Source of the DNA: Anaerotignum propionicum
Lineage (GTDB): Bacteria > Bacillota > Clostridia > Lachnospirales > Anaerotignaceae
Assembly: GCF_024461735.1 (NCBI RefSeq)
Contig: NZ_JANGAD010000001.1
Span: 62,001-126,000 of the forward strand
Length of the DNA stretch: 64,000 nt
Reading direction: 5' to 3'
Both the position numbers and the translations under genes were made by a program. This document shows, one piece after another, positions 53,136 through 62,414 of the stretch (position 1 is its first letter; each line of letters opens with the position of its first letter). A model generated the notes under the pieces. It saw nothing but the letters and a program-made list of their open reading frames with translations, did not search any database and was not told the DNA's origin.

Positions 53136-53176
53136 GTATGCATAACACAAAAGAATGGGGCTCGGAGGATTGAATA

Positions 53177-54130
53177 ATGACTTTTAATGTGCTTGGAACG
53201 GGGATGTATGTACCCCCTAGGATTGTAACCAATGAAGATATTTCAAAAATTGTGGATACCAACGATGAATGGATTATGCAGAGAGTGGGCGTAAAGCAAA
53301 GACATATCAGCGAGGATGAGACTGCGGCGGACATGGGATACAAGGCTGCCTTGGCGGCTTTGGAAAATAGTGGTATTAAAAAAGAGGAAATTGATTTAAT
53401 CTTAGCAGCCAGTGTAAGTGGTGAGTCGATTTCTCCTTCTGTTTCTTGCATGATTCAAAATCTTTTGGGTGTTTCCTGCATGGCTTTAGACATTAGTGCT
53501 GCTTGCTCAGCCTTTGTTTTTATGTTGGAAACAGCGGCAGGTTTTTTCGCGCGAGGACGCGCTAAAAAGGTTTTGGTGATTGGTGCGGAACGTTTGAGCC
53601 GTATTGTTGATTGGGAAGACAGAGGAACCTGTGTTATTTTTGCGGATGGCGCCGGCGCCATGGTGCTTGGCGAGGGTGATTCTTATATTGATGCTGTCTT
53701 TGATGTAAAAGGCGGTTCTGATGTAATGGATATCCCTCAGTTTATGGGCACATCCCCATTTTATAAAGGAACTCAGAAAAAGCCTTATATCCATATGGCA
53801 GGGCAGGAAACTTTTAAATTCGCCGTAAATGCGATTTGTAATGATTGCACTACCCTTTTGAACAGACAGGGGCTGACCATGGATGATATAAAATATATTG
53901 TTCCCCATCAGGCGAACAAGCGAATTATAGATTTTGCCAGTGTAAAGCTGAAGGTGCCAAATGAAAAGTTCTATGTAAATATTGAACGGTTTGGCAATAC
54001 CTCCTCTGCAAGCATTCCCATTGCATTGGATGAAATGAATCGACAGGGAATGCTGGAAAAAGGTGATTTGCTTTTACTGCCTGCTTTTGGCGGTGGTTTG
54101 GCAAGTGCCACTTGTATTTTAAGATGGTAA
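53177..54130 (+). CDS. fabH: 3-oxoacyl-ACP synthase III
   Basis: 317 residues of the thiolase fold with catalytic Cys110 (DISAACSAFVF), His244 (IVPHQANKRI) and Asn274 (RFGNTSSASI). It condenses acetyl-CoA (or branched acyl-CoA) with malonyl-ACP to begin fatty acid synthesis. It is the first gene of the fab/acc operon; GGAGG lies upstream of the ATG. Confidence 0.95.
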   Translation: MTFNVLGTGMYVPPRIVTNEDISKIVDTNDEWIMQRVGVKQRHISEDETAADMGYKAALAALENSGIKKEEIDLILAASVSGESISPSVSCMIQNLLGVSCMALDISAACSAFVFMLETAAGFFARGRAKKVLVIGAERLSRIVDWEDRGTCVIFADGAGAMVLGEGDSYIDAVFDVKGGSDVMDIPQFMGTSPFYKGTQKKPYIHMAGQETFKFAVNAICNDCTTLLNRQGLTMDDIKYIVPHQANKRIIDFASVKLKVPNEKFYVNIERFGNTSSASIPIALDEMNRQGMLEKGDLLLLPAFGGGLASATCILRW

Positions 54131-54192
54131 TGATGCCTAATGGCTTCATATATAAACTAAAAAATAATTGTATCTAAAAGGAGATTATAATC

Positions 54193-54417
54193 ATGGTATT
54201 TGAAAAAGTTGCAGCAATGTTGGCAGAAAAATTGGAATGTGAAGTAAGTGAAATCAAAATGGACACAAAGTTTGAAGCTTTGGGCATTGATTCTTTGGAT
54301 GTTATGGAATTGCTTATGAATGTTGAAGAAGAATTCGGTACAGAAATCGAATTGGGTGAAAACAAAGTGAATGCAGTTGGCGACTTGGTTACACTTATCG
54401 AAAACAAATTGAAGTAA
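54193..54417 (+). CDS. acpP: Acyl carrier protein
   Basis: 74 residues, acidic and helical. The phosphopantetheine attachment serine is Ser34 in GIDSLDVMELLMNVEEEF. It carries the growing acyl chain. It lies 62 bases after fabH and 17 before fabK, with AGGAG upstream. Confidence 0.96.
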   Translation: MVFEKVAAMLAEKLECEVSEIKMDTKFEALGIDSLDVMELLMNVEEEFGTEIELGENKVNAVGDLVTLIENKLK

Positions 54418-54434
54418 GAGAGGAGGAGGACAGA

Positions 54435-55385
54435 ATGATCCTTTCACCGATCTGTTCTATGTTGGGAATTGAATACCCCATTTTTCAGGGCGGCATGGCA
54501 TGGATTGCCGATGGCAAGCTTGCGGCGGCGGTTTCAAACGGCGGCGGCTTAGGCATTATCTCTGCAATGAATGCCGGGGGCGATTATCTTCGTGAGCAAA
54601 TTAAAATTGCACGAGGTTTAACTGATAAACCCTTTGGCGTAAATATTATGCTGATGAGCCCCCATGTGGAGGAGGTCGCAAAAATTGTTGTGGAAGAAAA
54701 GGTTCCTGTGGTAACAACGGGTGCTGGCATCCCCACAAAATTCATTCCTATGTGGAATGAGGCGGGAATTAAAGTAATTCCTGTTGCGGCATCTGTAGCG
54801 GCGGCAAAAATGATGGAAAAAGCTGGGGCAACGGCGGTCATTGCCGAAGGCGGCGAATCCGGCGGTCATATTGGTGACATGAGCACTATGCCTTTAATTC
54901 CTCAGGTTTGCGACGCTGTGAAAATTCCTGTATTGGCGGCAGGTGGCATTGGTGATGGCAGAGGAATTGCGGCGGCCTTTATGTTGGGAGCCGTTGGGGT
55001 ACAAATGGGTACCAGATTCCTTTTGGCAGAGGAGTGTTCCGTTCATTCCAACTATAAGGAAATGGTTTTAAAGGCAAGCGATATTTCTACCACAACAACA
55101 GGTAGAAGATTTGGTGGAAATACCTGCCGTAGTTTGAAAAATAATTTCACAAGAGAATTCTTAAAAAAAGAGTATGCACCTGAAACTACACCTGAAATGG
55201 TGGCAGAATTGGGAGTGGGAGCTTTGAGAAAGGCGGCTGTGGAAGGTGACACCAAGGAAGGATGTTTCTTAGCGGGGCAGATTTCCGGTTTGGTGAAAAA
55301 AGAACAGCCTGCCGCAGAAATTTTAAAGGAAATTGCGACAGAAGCAGAGCTTTTGTTAAAAGGAGGCGCAAAATGGGTAAAATAG
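54435..55385 (+). CDS. fabK: Enoyl-ACP reductase II
   Basis: 316 residues, an FMN-dependent nitronate monooxygenase-like barrel: IEYPIFQGGMAWIADGKLAAAVSNGGGLGIIS, FGVNIMLM, AEGGESGGHIG and AAGGIGDGRGIAAAFMLGAVGVQMGTRF. FabK replaces FabI in many Firmicutes, and its position inside the fab operon supports enoyl reductase rather than nitronate monooxygenase activity. Overlaps fabD by 13 bases. Confidence 0.94.
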   Translation: MILSPICSMLGIEYPIFQGGMAWIADGKLAAAVSNGGGLGIISAMNAGGDYLREQIKIARGLTDKPFGVNIMLMSPHVEEVAKIVVEEKVPVVTTGAGIPTKFIPMWNEAGIKVIPVAASVAAAKMMEKAGATAVIAEGGESGGHIGDMSTMPLIPQVCDAVKIPVLAAGGIGDGRGIAAAFMLGAVGVQMGTRFLLAEECSVHSNYKEMVLKASDISTTTTGRRFGGNTCRSLKNNFTREFLKKEYAPETTPEMVAELGVGALRKAAVEGDTKEGCFLAGQISGLVKKEQPAAEILKEIATEAELLLKGGAKWVK

Positions 55386-56302
55386 CATTTGTTTTCTCTG
55401 GTCAAGGCGCGCAGAAAGCGGGCATGGGCAAAAGCTTTTATGACGCAAAGGAAAGTATTCGAAACTTATTTGATGGGGCGGAGGAAATTCGCCCCAATAC
55501 CTTGAATCAGTGCTTTTTTGGCACAGAGGAAGAACTGAAAAATACAGAAAACACGCAACCCTGCTTATATCTAACAGATTTAGCAGCGGCATTGGCATTG
55601 AAAGAAGAAGGCATTATTCCTGATGGTGTTGCTGGCTTTTCCTTAGGGGAAATTCCTGCATTGGCCTTTGCAGGGGCTTACACACCCTTAGATGGTTTTC
55701 GCCTAGCCTTTTACAGAGGAAAGGTTATGGCAAGGGAGGCAGAGAAGAATCCCGGCTCCATGCTTGCCATCATGAAGCTTGAAAACAGCAAAGTTGAGGA
55801 AATATGCAAAAGTTTTGAACAGGTTTATCCTGTAAATTATAATGGCCCCGGGCAATTGGTTGTTGCAGGGCTAAAAGATGAAATGGAAGGCTTTTCAAAG
55901 GCAGTGAGAGAAGCCGGCGGCAGGGGGTTGCCAATTAAAGTTGGTGGCGGTTTTCATTCCCCTTTCATGAAAGAAGCGGCAAAGGATTTTGCCCAGGTTC
56001 TAACAGAATATCAGATTCATAAGCCCCAAATCCCCGTATATTCCAATTATAGGGCAAAGCCTTACGAGGAAGATGTGCGGGCATGGATGGCACCCCAAAT
56101 TGATCATGCTTTGCGTTGGCAAGAAAGCATAGAGCAAATGGCGGCAGATGGTTTCGATACCTTTATTGAAGTGGGCATAGGGGATACCCTTAAGAAATTA
56201 ATTTCTCGTATCTTGCCTGATAGCAAGGTCTATGCAGTTTCTTCTATGGAGGAGTTACAAAAGCTGAAAGAGGAGGATTTGATATGCTCAAAGGAAAAGT
56301 AG
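55373..56302 (+). CDS. fabD: Malonyl-CoA:ACP transacylase
   Basis: 309 residues starting MGKIAFVFSGQGAQKAGMG behind AGGAGG; longer frames upstream lie inside fabK. Catalytic Ser90 is in GVAGFSLGEIPALAF, the conserved Arg near YRGKVMA, and His in KVGGGFHSPFM. It loads malonyl groups on ACP. Overlaps fabG by 19 bases. Confidence 0.94.
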   Translation: MGKIAFVFSGQGAQKAGMGKSFYDAKESIRNLFDGAEEIRPNTLNQCFFGTEEELKNTENTQPCLYLTDLAAALALKEEGIIPDGVAGFSLGEIPALAFAGAYTPLDGFRLAFYRGKVMAREAEKNPGSMLAIMKLENSKVEEICKSFEQVYPVNYNGPGQLVVAGLKDEMEGFSKAVREAGGRGLPIKVGGGFHSPFMKEAAKDFAQVLTEYQIHKPQIPVYSNYRAKPYEEDVRAWMAPQIDHALRWQESIEQMAADGFDTFIEVGIGDTLKKLISRILPDSKVYAVSSMEELQKLKEEDLICSKEK

Positions 56303-57018
56303 CAGTGGTGACGGGTGGTTCCAGAGGAATTGGCGCCGCTATTTGCAAATTATACGCGACAAATGGAGCAGATATTGCTTTTTTATATGCAGGAAACACC
56401 CAAAAGGCTGAGGAAACCCAAAAGGAATTGGAAGCACTTGGGGTAAAGGCCAAAGGCTATCAATGTAATGTTGCTGATGCGGAGCAGGTTGCAGCAAAGG
56501 TGAAGGAAATTGTGGCTGATTTTGGTGGAATTCATATTTTGGTTAATAACGCAGGAATTACAAAGGACAGTTTGATTCCTATGATGAAGATTGAGAATTT
56601 TGACAGTGTGGTAGACACTAATTTAAAAGGCGCTTTTTACATGATTAAGCAGATATACCCGCTGTTTTTGAAACAAAAAAGCGGAAAAATTATTAATGTC
56701 AGCTCAGTATCCGGCTTAATGGGAAATGCAGGGCAGTCAAATTATTCTGCATCCAAGGCAGGCTTGATTGGTTTGACAAAATCTGTAGCAAAAGAATTGG
56801 CATCCCGTGGGGTTTGCTGCAATGCTATTGCACCGGGCTTTATTGCAACGGATATGACAGAGACATTTACTTCAAATGATGAGATTAAAAACGCGATTCC
56901 CATGAAACGCTTTGGGCAGGCGGAGGACGTGGCAAAATTGGCGCTATTCCTTGCCAGCGGTGCATCAGATTATATTACCGGCGAAGTAATCCGCATCGAC
57001 GGCGGCATGGCAATGTAG
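56284..57018 (+). CDS. fabG: 3-oxoacyl-ACP reductase
   Basis: 244 residues of the short-chain dehydrogenase fold: VTGGSRGIGAAIC (NADPH site), NNAGITKDSL, SSVSGLMGNAGQSNYSASKAGLIGLTK with the Ser-Tyr-Lys triad, and C-terminal GEVIRIDGGMAM. It reduces 3-oxoacyl-ACP in each elongation cycle. Overlaps fabD; fabF starts nine bases after its stop. Confidence 0.95.
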   Translation: MLKGKVAVVTGGSRGIGAAICKLYATNGADIAFLYAGNTQKAEETQKELEALGVKAKGYQCNVADAEQVAAKVKEIVADFGGIHILVNNAGITKDSLIPMMKIENFDSVVDTNLKGAFYMIKQIYPLFLKQKSGKIINVSSVSGLMGNAGQSNYSASKAGLIGLTKSVAKELASRGVCCNAIAPGFIATDMTETFTSNDEIKNAIPMKRFGQAEDVAKLALFLASGASDYITGEVIRIDGGMAM

Positions 57019-57027
57019 GAGGTTTGT

Positions 57028-58260
57028 ATGAGAAGAGTTGTTGTGACAGGTTTAGGGGCAGTAACCCCTATTGGAAATACAGTGGAAAGCTTTTGGCAAG
57101 GCTTAATGGAAGGCAAAAACGGGATTTCTTATATTACTCGTTTTGATACTTCAGACAGTAAATACCGCTTGGCGGCTGAATTAAAAGATTTTGATCCCAC
57201 TTTATATATGGAGAAATTGGCGGCAAAAAAATTAGACCGCTTTTCAATTTATGCATTGGCAGCTACTGCCCAGGCTATGGAAGACAGTGGTTTAGAAGGC
57301 AAAGTGGAAAAAGAAGAATTGGATGTATACTTCGGTTCCGGAATTGGCGGTTTTGAGACTTTTTGTGAGAGTAGCACAACCTTGGCTGAAAAAGGAGCAA
57401 GAAAAGTATCTCCTTTATTTATCCCTAAAATGATTAGTAATATTGCGGCAGGAAATATTGCCATTCGTTATGGTGCGGAAGGTGCTTGTGTTTCTGTTAC
57501 CACTGCTTGTGCAACAGGAACCACTGCAATTGGTGAGGGATATCGTGCTATTTTGCACGGCTATGCCACAGCGGCAATTTGTGGAGGTAGTGAAGCGGCA
57601 ATTGTGCCTTTGGCGATTGCAGGGTTTGGCAGCTGTATGGCGTTAAGCCCTTCCGAAGATCCCCATGGAGCATCTCTGCCCTTTGATAGCAGAAGAGGCG
57701 GCTTTGTTATGGGCGAGGGCGCAGGAACTTTGATACTAGAGGATTATGAGCATGCAAAAGCAAGAGGTGCAAAGATTTATGCTGAGGTGGTAGGCTATGG
57801 TTCTACCTGTGATGCGCACCATGTGACAGCACCATCCCCTGAGGCAAAGGCAAGTGCAAAGGCAATTCGGGATGCGGCGAAAGGTCTGGAAGGCATCGGA
57901 ACGGAAAAACTGTATTATAATGCCCATGGAACCGGAACACCTATGAATGATACTGTAGAAACCCATGCCATTCACAACGCTTTTGGCGAAGAAGCAGGGA
58001 AGCTTCATATCAGCTCCACTAAGTCCATGACAGGGCATATGCTGGGTGCCGCTGGTGCGGTGGAAGCCATTGCTGCCATTCTGGCAGTGAAAAACGGCAT
58101 GGTTCCTCCTACCATTAACTTAAAGGAGCAGGATCCACAGTGTGATTTGAATTATACCCCCAATGTTGCAGTGAAAGCAGATTTGGAAGGTGCACTTTCC
58201 ACTTCCTTGGGTTTTGGTGGACATAACGCCTGCGTGGCATTTAGAAAAATAGAGGAATGA
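57028..58260 (+). CDS. fabF: 3-oxoacyl-ACP synthase II
   Basis: 410 residues. Cys161 in SVTTACATGTTAIGEG and the two histidines in YNAHGTGTPMND and KSMTGHMLGAAG form the Cys-His-His active site of elongating KAS enzymes. It extends acyl-ACP with malonyl-ACP. AGGAGG lies upstream. Its stop overlaps the accB start. Confidence 0.95.
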   Translation: MRRVVVTGLGAVTPIGNTVESFWQGLMEGKNGISYITRFDTSDSKYRLAAELKDFDPTLYMEKLAAKKLDRFSIYALAATAQAMEDSGLEGKVEKEELDVYFGSGIGGFETFCESSTTLAEKGARKVSPLFIPKMISNIAAGNIAIRYGAEGACVSVTTACATGTTAIGEGYRAILHGYATAAICGGSEAAIVPLAIAGFGSCMALSPSEDPHGASLPFDSRRGGFVMGEGAGTLILEDYEHAKARGAKIYAEVVGYGSTCDAHHVTAPSPEAKASAKAIRDAAKGLEGIGTEKLYYNAHGTGTPMNDTVETHAIHNAFGEEAGKLHISSTKSMTGHMLGAAGAVEAIAAILAVKNGMVPPTINLKEQDPQCDLNYTPNVAVKADLEGALSTSLGFGGHNACVAFRKIEE

Positions 58261-58718
58261 TGATGATGGAACTCAAAAAAATATCAGAATTGGCTAAAAT
58301 ATTAAAACAAAATCAACTGACAAAGCTGGACTTAACAGAGGGTGATGTTCGCCTGGTTTTAGAATCTGCCGGTGGCAAGGTAGTTTTGCAAGATATGCCT
58401 AAGGAATTTGAAATTTACCAGGAAGAGACAACAATAACCATGGAAGAAAAGCAGCTGGTAGAAGAATCTACATCGGCTTATGAACAGAAATCCCCGTTGG
58501 TTGGTACTGTTTATCTAGCAGCTCAAGCAGGTGCTGCGCCTTATGTGAAAGTTGGCGATAAGGTGAAGAAGGGTGATCCTGTTTGTATTGTGGAATCTAT
58601 GAAGATGTTCAATACCATTGAAGCAGAAAAGGACGGCGAGGTTGTTGCAGTTCCTGTGGATAATGGTCAAATTGTAGAATACGGTCAGGTATTGGTTTGC
58701 ATTCGTGAGGAGGCGTAA
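58257..58718 (+). CDS. accB: Biotin carboxyl carrier protein of acetyl-CoA carboxylase
   Basis: 153 residues beginning with four consecutive ATG codons, any of which could start. A variable N-terminal region with a short helical motif (KKISELAKILKQNQLTKLDLTEGDVRLVLE) is followed by the biotinyl domain with the target lysine in CIVESMKMFNTIEAEKDG. It carries carboxybiotin between AccC and the AccDA transferase. Confidence 0.95.
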   Translation: MMMMELKKISELAKILKQNQLTKLDLTEGDVRLVLESAGGKVVLQDMPKEFEIYQEETTITMEEKQLVEESTSAYEQKSPLVGTVYLAAQAGAAPYVKVGDKVKKGDPVCIVESMKMFNTIEAEKDGEVVAVPVDNGQIVEYGQVLVCIREEA

Positions 58719-58719
58719 C

Positions 58720-59136
58720 ATGAATCAAGAAGAAATTAAAAAGATTCTGCCTCACAGAGATGCTATGCTTTTGATTGATGAGGTAGAACTTTCTGATGGT
58801 GTTGCTTATGGCAAAAAAGCCATTACAGGTGATGAATGGTTTTTGCAGGGACATTTTCCTGATAGACCTGTGGTACCCGGCGTCATTCTTTGCGAAATTT
58901 TGGGTCAGTCTGCCTGTGTGCTTCTATCCGAGGTAAATTCAGGGGCAACACCCTTTTTTACCAGCCTTGATAAGGTACGCTTTAAAAACAGTGTGCGTCC
59001 CGGCGATGTGATTGAAACACAGTGTAAACTGATTAAAAATAAAGGTGTGTTTTACTGGGCCGAAGGAAAAGGCTTTGTAAACGGAAAACCATGTGTAAGC
59101 GCAGAATTTTCGTTTGCATTAATAAAGGAGACTTGA
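58720..59136 (+). CDS. fabZ: 3-hydroxyacyl-ACP dehydratase
   Basis: 138 residues, hot-dog fold: ILPHRDAMLLIDEVEL and GHFPDRPVVPGVILCEILGQSA with the catalytic His and Glu. It starts at 58720 behind GAGGAGG. No fabA-type isomerase is present, so if unsaturated lipids are made it must be by another route. One base separates it from accB. Confidence 0.95.
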   Translation: MNQEEIKKILPHRDAMLLIDEVELSDGVAYGKKAITGDEWFLQGHFPDRPVVPGVILCEILGQSACVLLSEVNSGATPFFTSLDKVRFKNSVRPGDVIETQCKLIKNKGVFYWAEGKGFVNGKPCVSAEFSFALIKET

Positions 59137-59140
59137 GTAT

Positions 59141-60463
59141 ATGTTTACAAAAATTCTCGTGGCAAATCGTGGAGAAATTGCAGTGCGTATCATTCGTGCC
59201 TGCAAGGAAATGGGAATTGAGACAGTAGCGGTGTATTCCGAGGCAGACCGCAATTCTCTGCCTGTGGCTTTGGCAGATGAAAGAATTTGTATTGGTGGAA
59301 AAAGTGCCACGGAGAGCTACTTAAATCAAAAAAATATCATTAGTGCTGCTTTGGCCTGCAACGCGGGCGCCATTCATCCCGGTTATGGATTTCTTTCGGA
59401 AAATGCCGAGTTTGCCGCCCTTTGCGAAGCAAATGATATTGTTTTTATCGGACCCAAAAGCCAAGTAATGGAGAGCATGGGAGACAAAGATAATGCCCGC
59501 AGGCTAATGAAGGAAATTGGTGTGCCTGTTGTTCCCGGAACAGAAATTTTAAAGGATGTTTCGGAAGCAAAAGCTTTGGCAGAAGAAATTGGCTTTCCTT
59601 TATTGGTGAAGGCTACGGCCGGTGGTGGCGGTAAAGGGATAAGAGTGGTTAATTCCAGAGAAGAATTGGAAAATGCATTTCTCACCGCATCGGCAGAGGC
59701 AAAAAGTGCCTTTGGCAATGGAGAAGTTTTTTTGGAAAAATATTTAACCCATGTGCGCCATGTGGAAATGCAGATTTTAGCTGATACCTTCGGAAATATG
59801 GTATGCTTGGGAGAAAGAGATTGCTCTTTGCAGTTGAACAAGCAAAAGGTGTTGGAGGAAACCCCCAGCCCTGTCATGACACAGGAAATTCGTTCTAAAA
59901 TGATGGAGGCGGCAATCAAAGCGGCAAAGGCTGCAAACTATACCAACGCAGGAACGGTGGAGTTTTTGTTGGCGCCCAATGGGGAGTTTTATTTCATTGA
60001 AATGAACACACGTTTACAGGTTGAGCATCCTATCACAGAGGAAATCAGTGGTGTTGATATTGTAAAATGGCAGATACGCATTGCCTGTCAAATCCCTTTG
60101 GATTTTAAGCAGGAGGATGTTCACTTAAAAGGGCATTCCATTGAATGCCGTATTAATGCAAGGTCTACTGGAAAAATTGATTTTCTTCATATTCCCGGTG
60201 GCGCAAGGGTACACTTTGATACTGCCTTAATTCAGGAATGTGAGGTTGTGCCTTTTTATGATTCCATGCTTGGTAAGCTGATTGTTTTTGCAAACAGCAG
60301 AGAGGATGCCATCCGTAAAATGGAGGCTGCCTTGTGTGAAATGATCATTCAAGGCGTTGAAACAAATATAGAAGATCAGTTAAAGCTGGTACGAAGCAAA
60401 ACCTTTTGGCGGGGTGCATATGATACCCTGATTTTGCCTGAAATCTTAGCGGAAGGGAAGTGA
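59141..60463 (+). CDS. accC: Biotin carboxylase subunit of acetyl-CoA carboxylase
   Basis: 440 residues: N-terminal KILVANRGEIAVRIIRACKEMGI, ATP-grasp loop TAGGGGKGIRVV, the ATP/biotin region FIEMNTRLQVEHPITEEISGVDIV and HSIECRINA. It carboxylates the biotin of AccB with bicarbonate and ATP. Overlaps accDA by four bases (GTGA). Confidence 0.95.
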   Translation: MFTKILVANRGEIAVRIIRACKEMGIETVAVYSEADRNSLPVALADERICIGGKSATESYLNQKNIISAALACNAGAIHPGYGFLSENAEFAALCEANDIVFIGPKSQVMESMGDKDNARRLMKEIGVPVVPGTEILKDVSEAKALAEEIGFPLLVKATAGGGGKGIRVVNSREELENAFLTASAEAKSAFGNGEVFLEKYLTHVRHVEMQILADTFGNMVCLGERDCSLQLNKQKVLEETPSPVMTQEIRSKMMEAAIKAAKAANYTNAGTVEFLLAPNGEFYFIEMNTRLQVEHPITEEISGVDIVKWQIRIACQIPLDFKQEDVHLKGHSIECRINARSTGKIDFLHIPGGARVHFDTALIQECEVVPFYDSMLGKLIVFANSREDAIRKMEAALCEMIIQGVETNIEDQLKLVRSKTFWRGAYDTLILPEILAEGK

Positions 60464-62166
60464 TTCATTTGCATGATATCGTGGGTTTATTCCGCAAATC
60501 GAAGAATAATTTAGAAGAAGGGGGCATTACCCCTGTTGTGGATGAAAGAATGCGCTGTCCCGTTTGTAAATCTTTTGATACCAAACGGAATGTTGCCAAG
60601 AATAAAATGGTGTGCCCTTCATGTGGTCATCACTTTCGCATTGGAGCAAGAACCAGAGTAAAGGCACTTTGCGATAAAGGCAGTTTTCAAGAGATTTTGA
60701 CGGAGCTTATTACTGTTGATCCCCTTGATTTTCCCGGTTATGACGTGAAAATGGAAAGCGGTAAGATGGGTTCAGGTGAGGATGAGGCAGTTTTATGCGG
60801 CCGTGCTTCCTTCAAGGGTCAGCCTTGTGCATTATTTGTTATGGAGCCACAATTTATGATGGGGAGTATGGGCTCTGTTGTAGGGGAAAAGCTGGCAAGG
60901 CTGTTTGAGTATGCTGCGGCAGAGAAACTGCCTGTTGTTGGCTTTACTTGCTCCGGTGGTGCTAGAATGCAGGAAGGCATTCTCTCTTTGATGCAGATGG
61001 CAAAGGTAAGTGGAGCGGTGGATTATCACAGCAAGCGGGGTGGTTTATATATTACCGTTTTGACCGACCCTACCACAGGAGGGGTGACTGCCAGCTTTGC
61101 CATGCTTGGAGACATTATCCTTTCTGAGCCGAATGCAACCATTGGCTTTGCAGGACGCAGGGTTATTGAACAGACCACTAAGAAAAAATTGCCCGATGGT
61201 TTTCAAAAGGCGGAATTTTTGTTGGAGCATGGGTTTGTGGATGCCATTGTGCCTAGAACTGAGATGAGGAAAACAATTGCCACACTTCTCTATCAGCATG
61301 CAATGAAAGATCATAGCACCGCCTTGGAAAATGCTTCGTTTCACCAAGAGGCTGAAAAGTATTCATTCAATACGTTGTCGCCTTATGAAAGAGTGATGGC
61401 GGCAAGAGCCCAAGATCGTCCTACAGCGAGGGCTTACATTGAGCAGATGTTTACAGATAGAACAGAGCTTCACGGAGACAGAAAGTATGCTGATGACAAT
61501 GCCATTGTAGGCGGCATTGGTATGTTGGGAGAAATGCCTGTTACCTTTATTGGTATTGAACGAGGCAGAAACCTGGAAGAACGCATTCAGTGCAATTTTG
61601 GCAGTCCTATGCCCGAGGGCTATCGCAAGGCATTGCGCTTAATGAAGCAGGCTGAGAAGTTTCAAAGACCCATTATTTGTTTGGTTGATACCGCAGGGGC
61701 CTTTTGCGGTGAGGAAGCAGAAGAACGGGGACAGGGGCAGGCTATCGCAGATAATTTGATGGAGATGATGGCTTTAACAACACCTGTGATTACCGTTGTT
61801 ATCGGCGAAGGTGGTAGTGGCGGTGCTTTGGGGCTCTCTGTTGCCAATAAGCTGTATATGTTGGAAAATGCAGTGTTCTCTGTCATTTCTCCCGAAGGCT
61901 GTGCCAGCATTTTATGGGGAGCATCTTCCCCAGAAGCTTCGGCAGAGGCGGCAAAATGCCTTTGTATTACTGCCGAGGATATGAAACGCTTTGGCGTTGC
62001 TGAGCGTATTATATATGAAGATTTTGTATGTTTTGAAGAAATGTGCCATGAATTGAAAAGCACCCTTATGGGTGATTTGAAAGAGATTTATAAAGACTCT
62101 CCGAATATCAGTGAAAAAAGATATGAAAGATTTCGTAAACTTGGTAGCTGGAGGGAAAACAAATAA
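60460..62166 (+). CDS. accDA: Acetyl-CoA carboxylase carboxyltransferase, beta and alpha subunits fused
   Basis: 568 residues. AccD half (1-285): N-terminal zinc ribbon with Cys33, Cys36, Cys52 and Cys55 (CPVC...CPSC), then GKMGSGEDEAVLCGRA and FTCSGGARMQEGILSLMQMAK. AccA half (about 300-568): ARAQDRPTARAYIEQMFTDRTELHGDR, CLVDTAGAFCGEEAEERGQGQAIADNLMEM and VIGEGGSGGALGLSVANKLYMLENAVFSVISPEGCASILW. In most bacteria these are two genes. The start is GTG, with a close GGAAGG. It ends the operon. Confidence 0.94.
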   Translation: MIHLHDIVGLFRKSKNNLEEGGITPVVDERMRCPVCKSFDTKRNVAKNKMVCPSCGHHFRIGARTRVKALCDKGSFQEILTELITVDPLDFPGYDVKMESGKMGSGEDEAVLCGRASFKGQPCALFVMEPQFMMGSMGSVVGEKLARLFEYAAAEKLPVVGFTCSGGARMQEGILSLMQMAKVSGAVDYHSKRGGLYITVLTDPTTGGVTASFAMLGDIILSEPNATIGFAGRRVIEQTTKKKLPDGFQKAEFLLEHGFVDAIVPRTEMRKTIATLLYQHAMKDHSTALENASFHQEAEKYSFNTLSPYERVMAARAQDRPTARAYIEQMFTDRTELHGDRKYADDNAIVGGIGMLGEMPVTFIGIERGRNLEERIQCNFGSPMPEGYRKALRLMKQAEKFQRPIICLVDTAGAFCGEEAEERGQGQAIADNLMEMMALTTPVITVVIGEGGSGGALGLSVANKLYMLENAVFSVISPEGCASILWGASSPEASAEAAKCLCITAEDMKRFGVAERIIYEDFVCFEEMCHELKSTLMGDLKEIYKDSPNISEKRYERFRKLGSWRENK

Positions 62167-62170
62167 GACA

Positions 62171-62207
62171 TGAAACCGCTTTTCTTTTTAGAAAGGCGGT
62201 TTTTTCA
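62171..62207 (+). terminator. Terminator of the fab/acc operon
   Basis: AAACCGCTTTTC (62173-62184) pairs with GAAAGGCGGTTT (62191-62202) with one G-U pair, followed by TTTTC. Confidence 0.85.
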
Positions 62208-62311
62208 TGGAGATAAGAACTGCTTTTTTCAATCCTATCCTACTCTATTTTAATTATTTGAAATACTACGACTTAAATGATTATATATTATTAAATAGAC
62301 GATGTCCTTAA

Positions 62312-62335
62312 AAAGTACCACATTACGGTACCTTT
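62312..62335 (+). promoter_or_regulatory. Dyad upstream of the orphan holin gene
   Basis: AAAGTACC (62312-62319) and GGTACCTTT (62327-62335) are near-perfect inverse copies separated by seven bases, 80 bases before the holin start. A possible regulator site; no candidate protein is known. Confidence 0.35.
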
Positions 62336-62414
62336 ACCATATTCATTGACTTGTTTCTGTATAAGGGAATTGGTGATAAAATATTTAAAATTATAATGAA
62401 TTAAGAAAAGAGAG

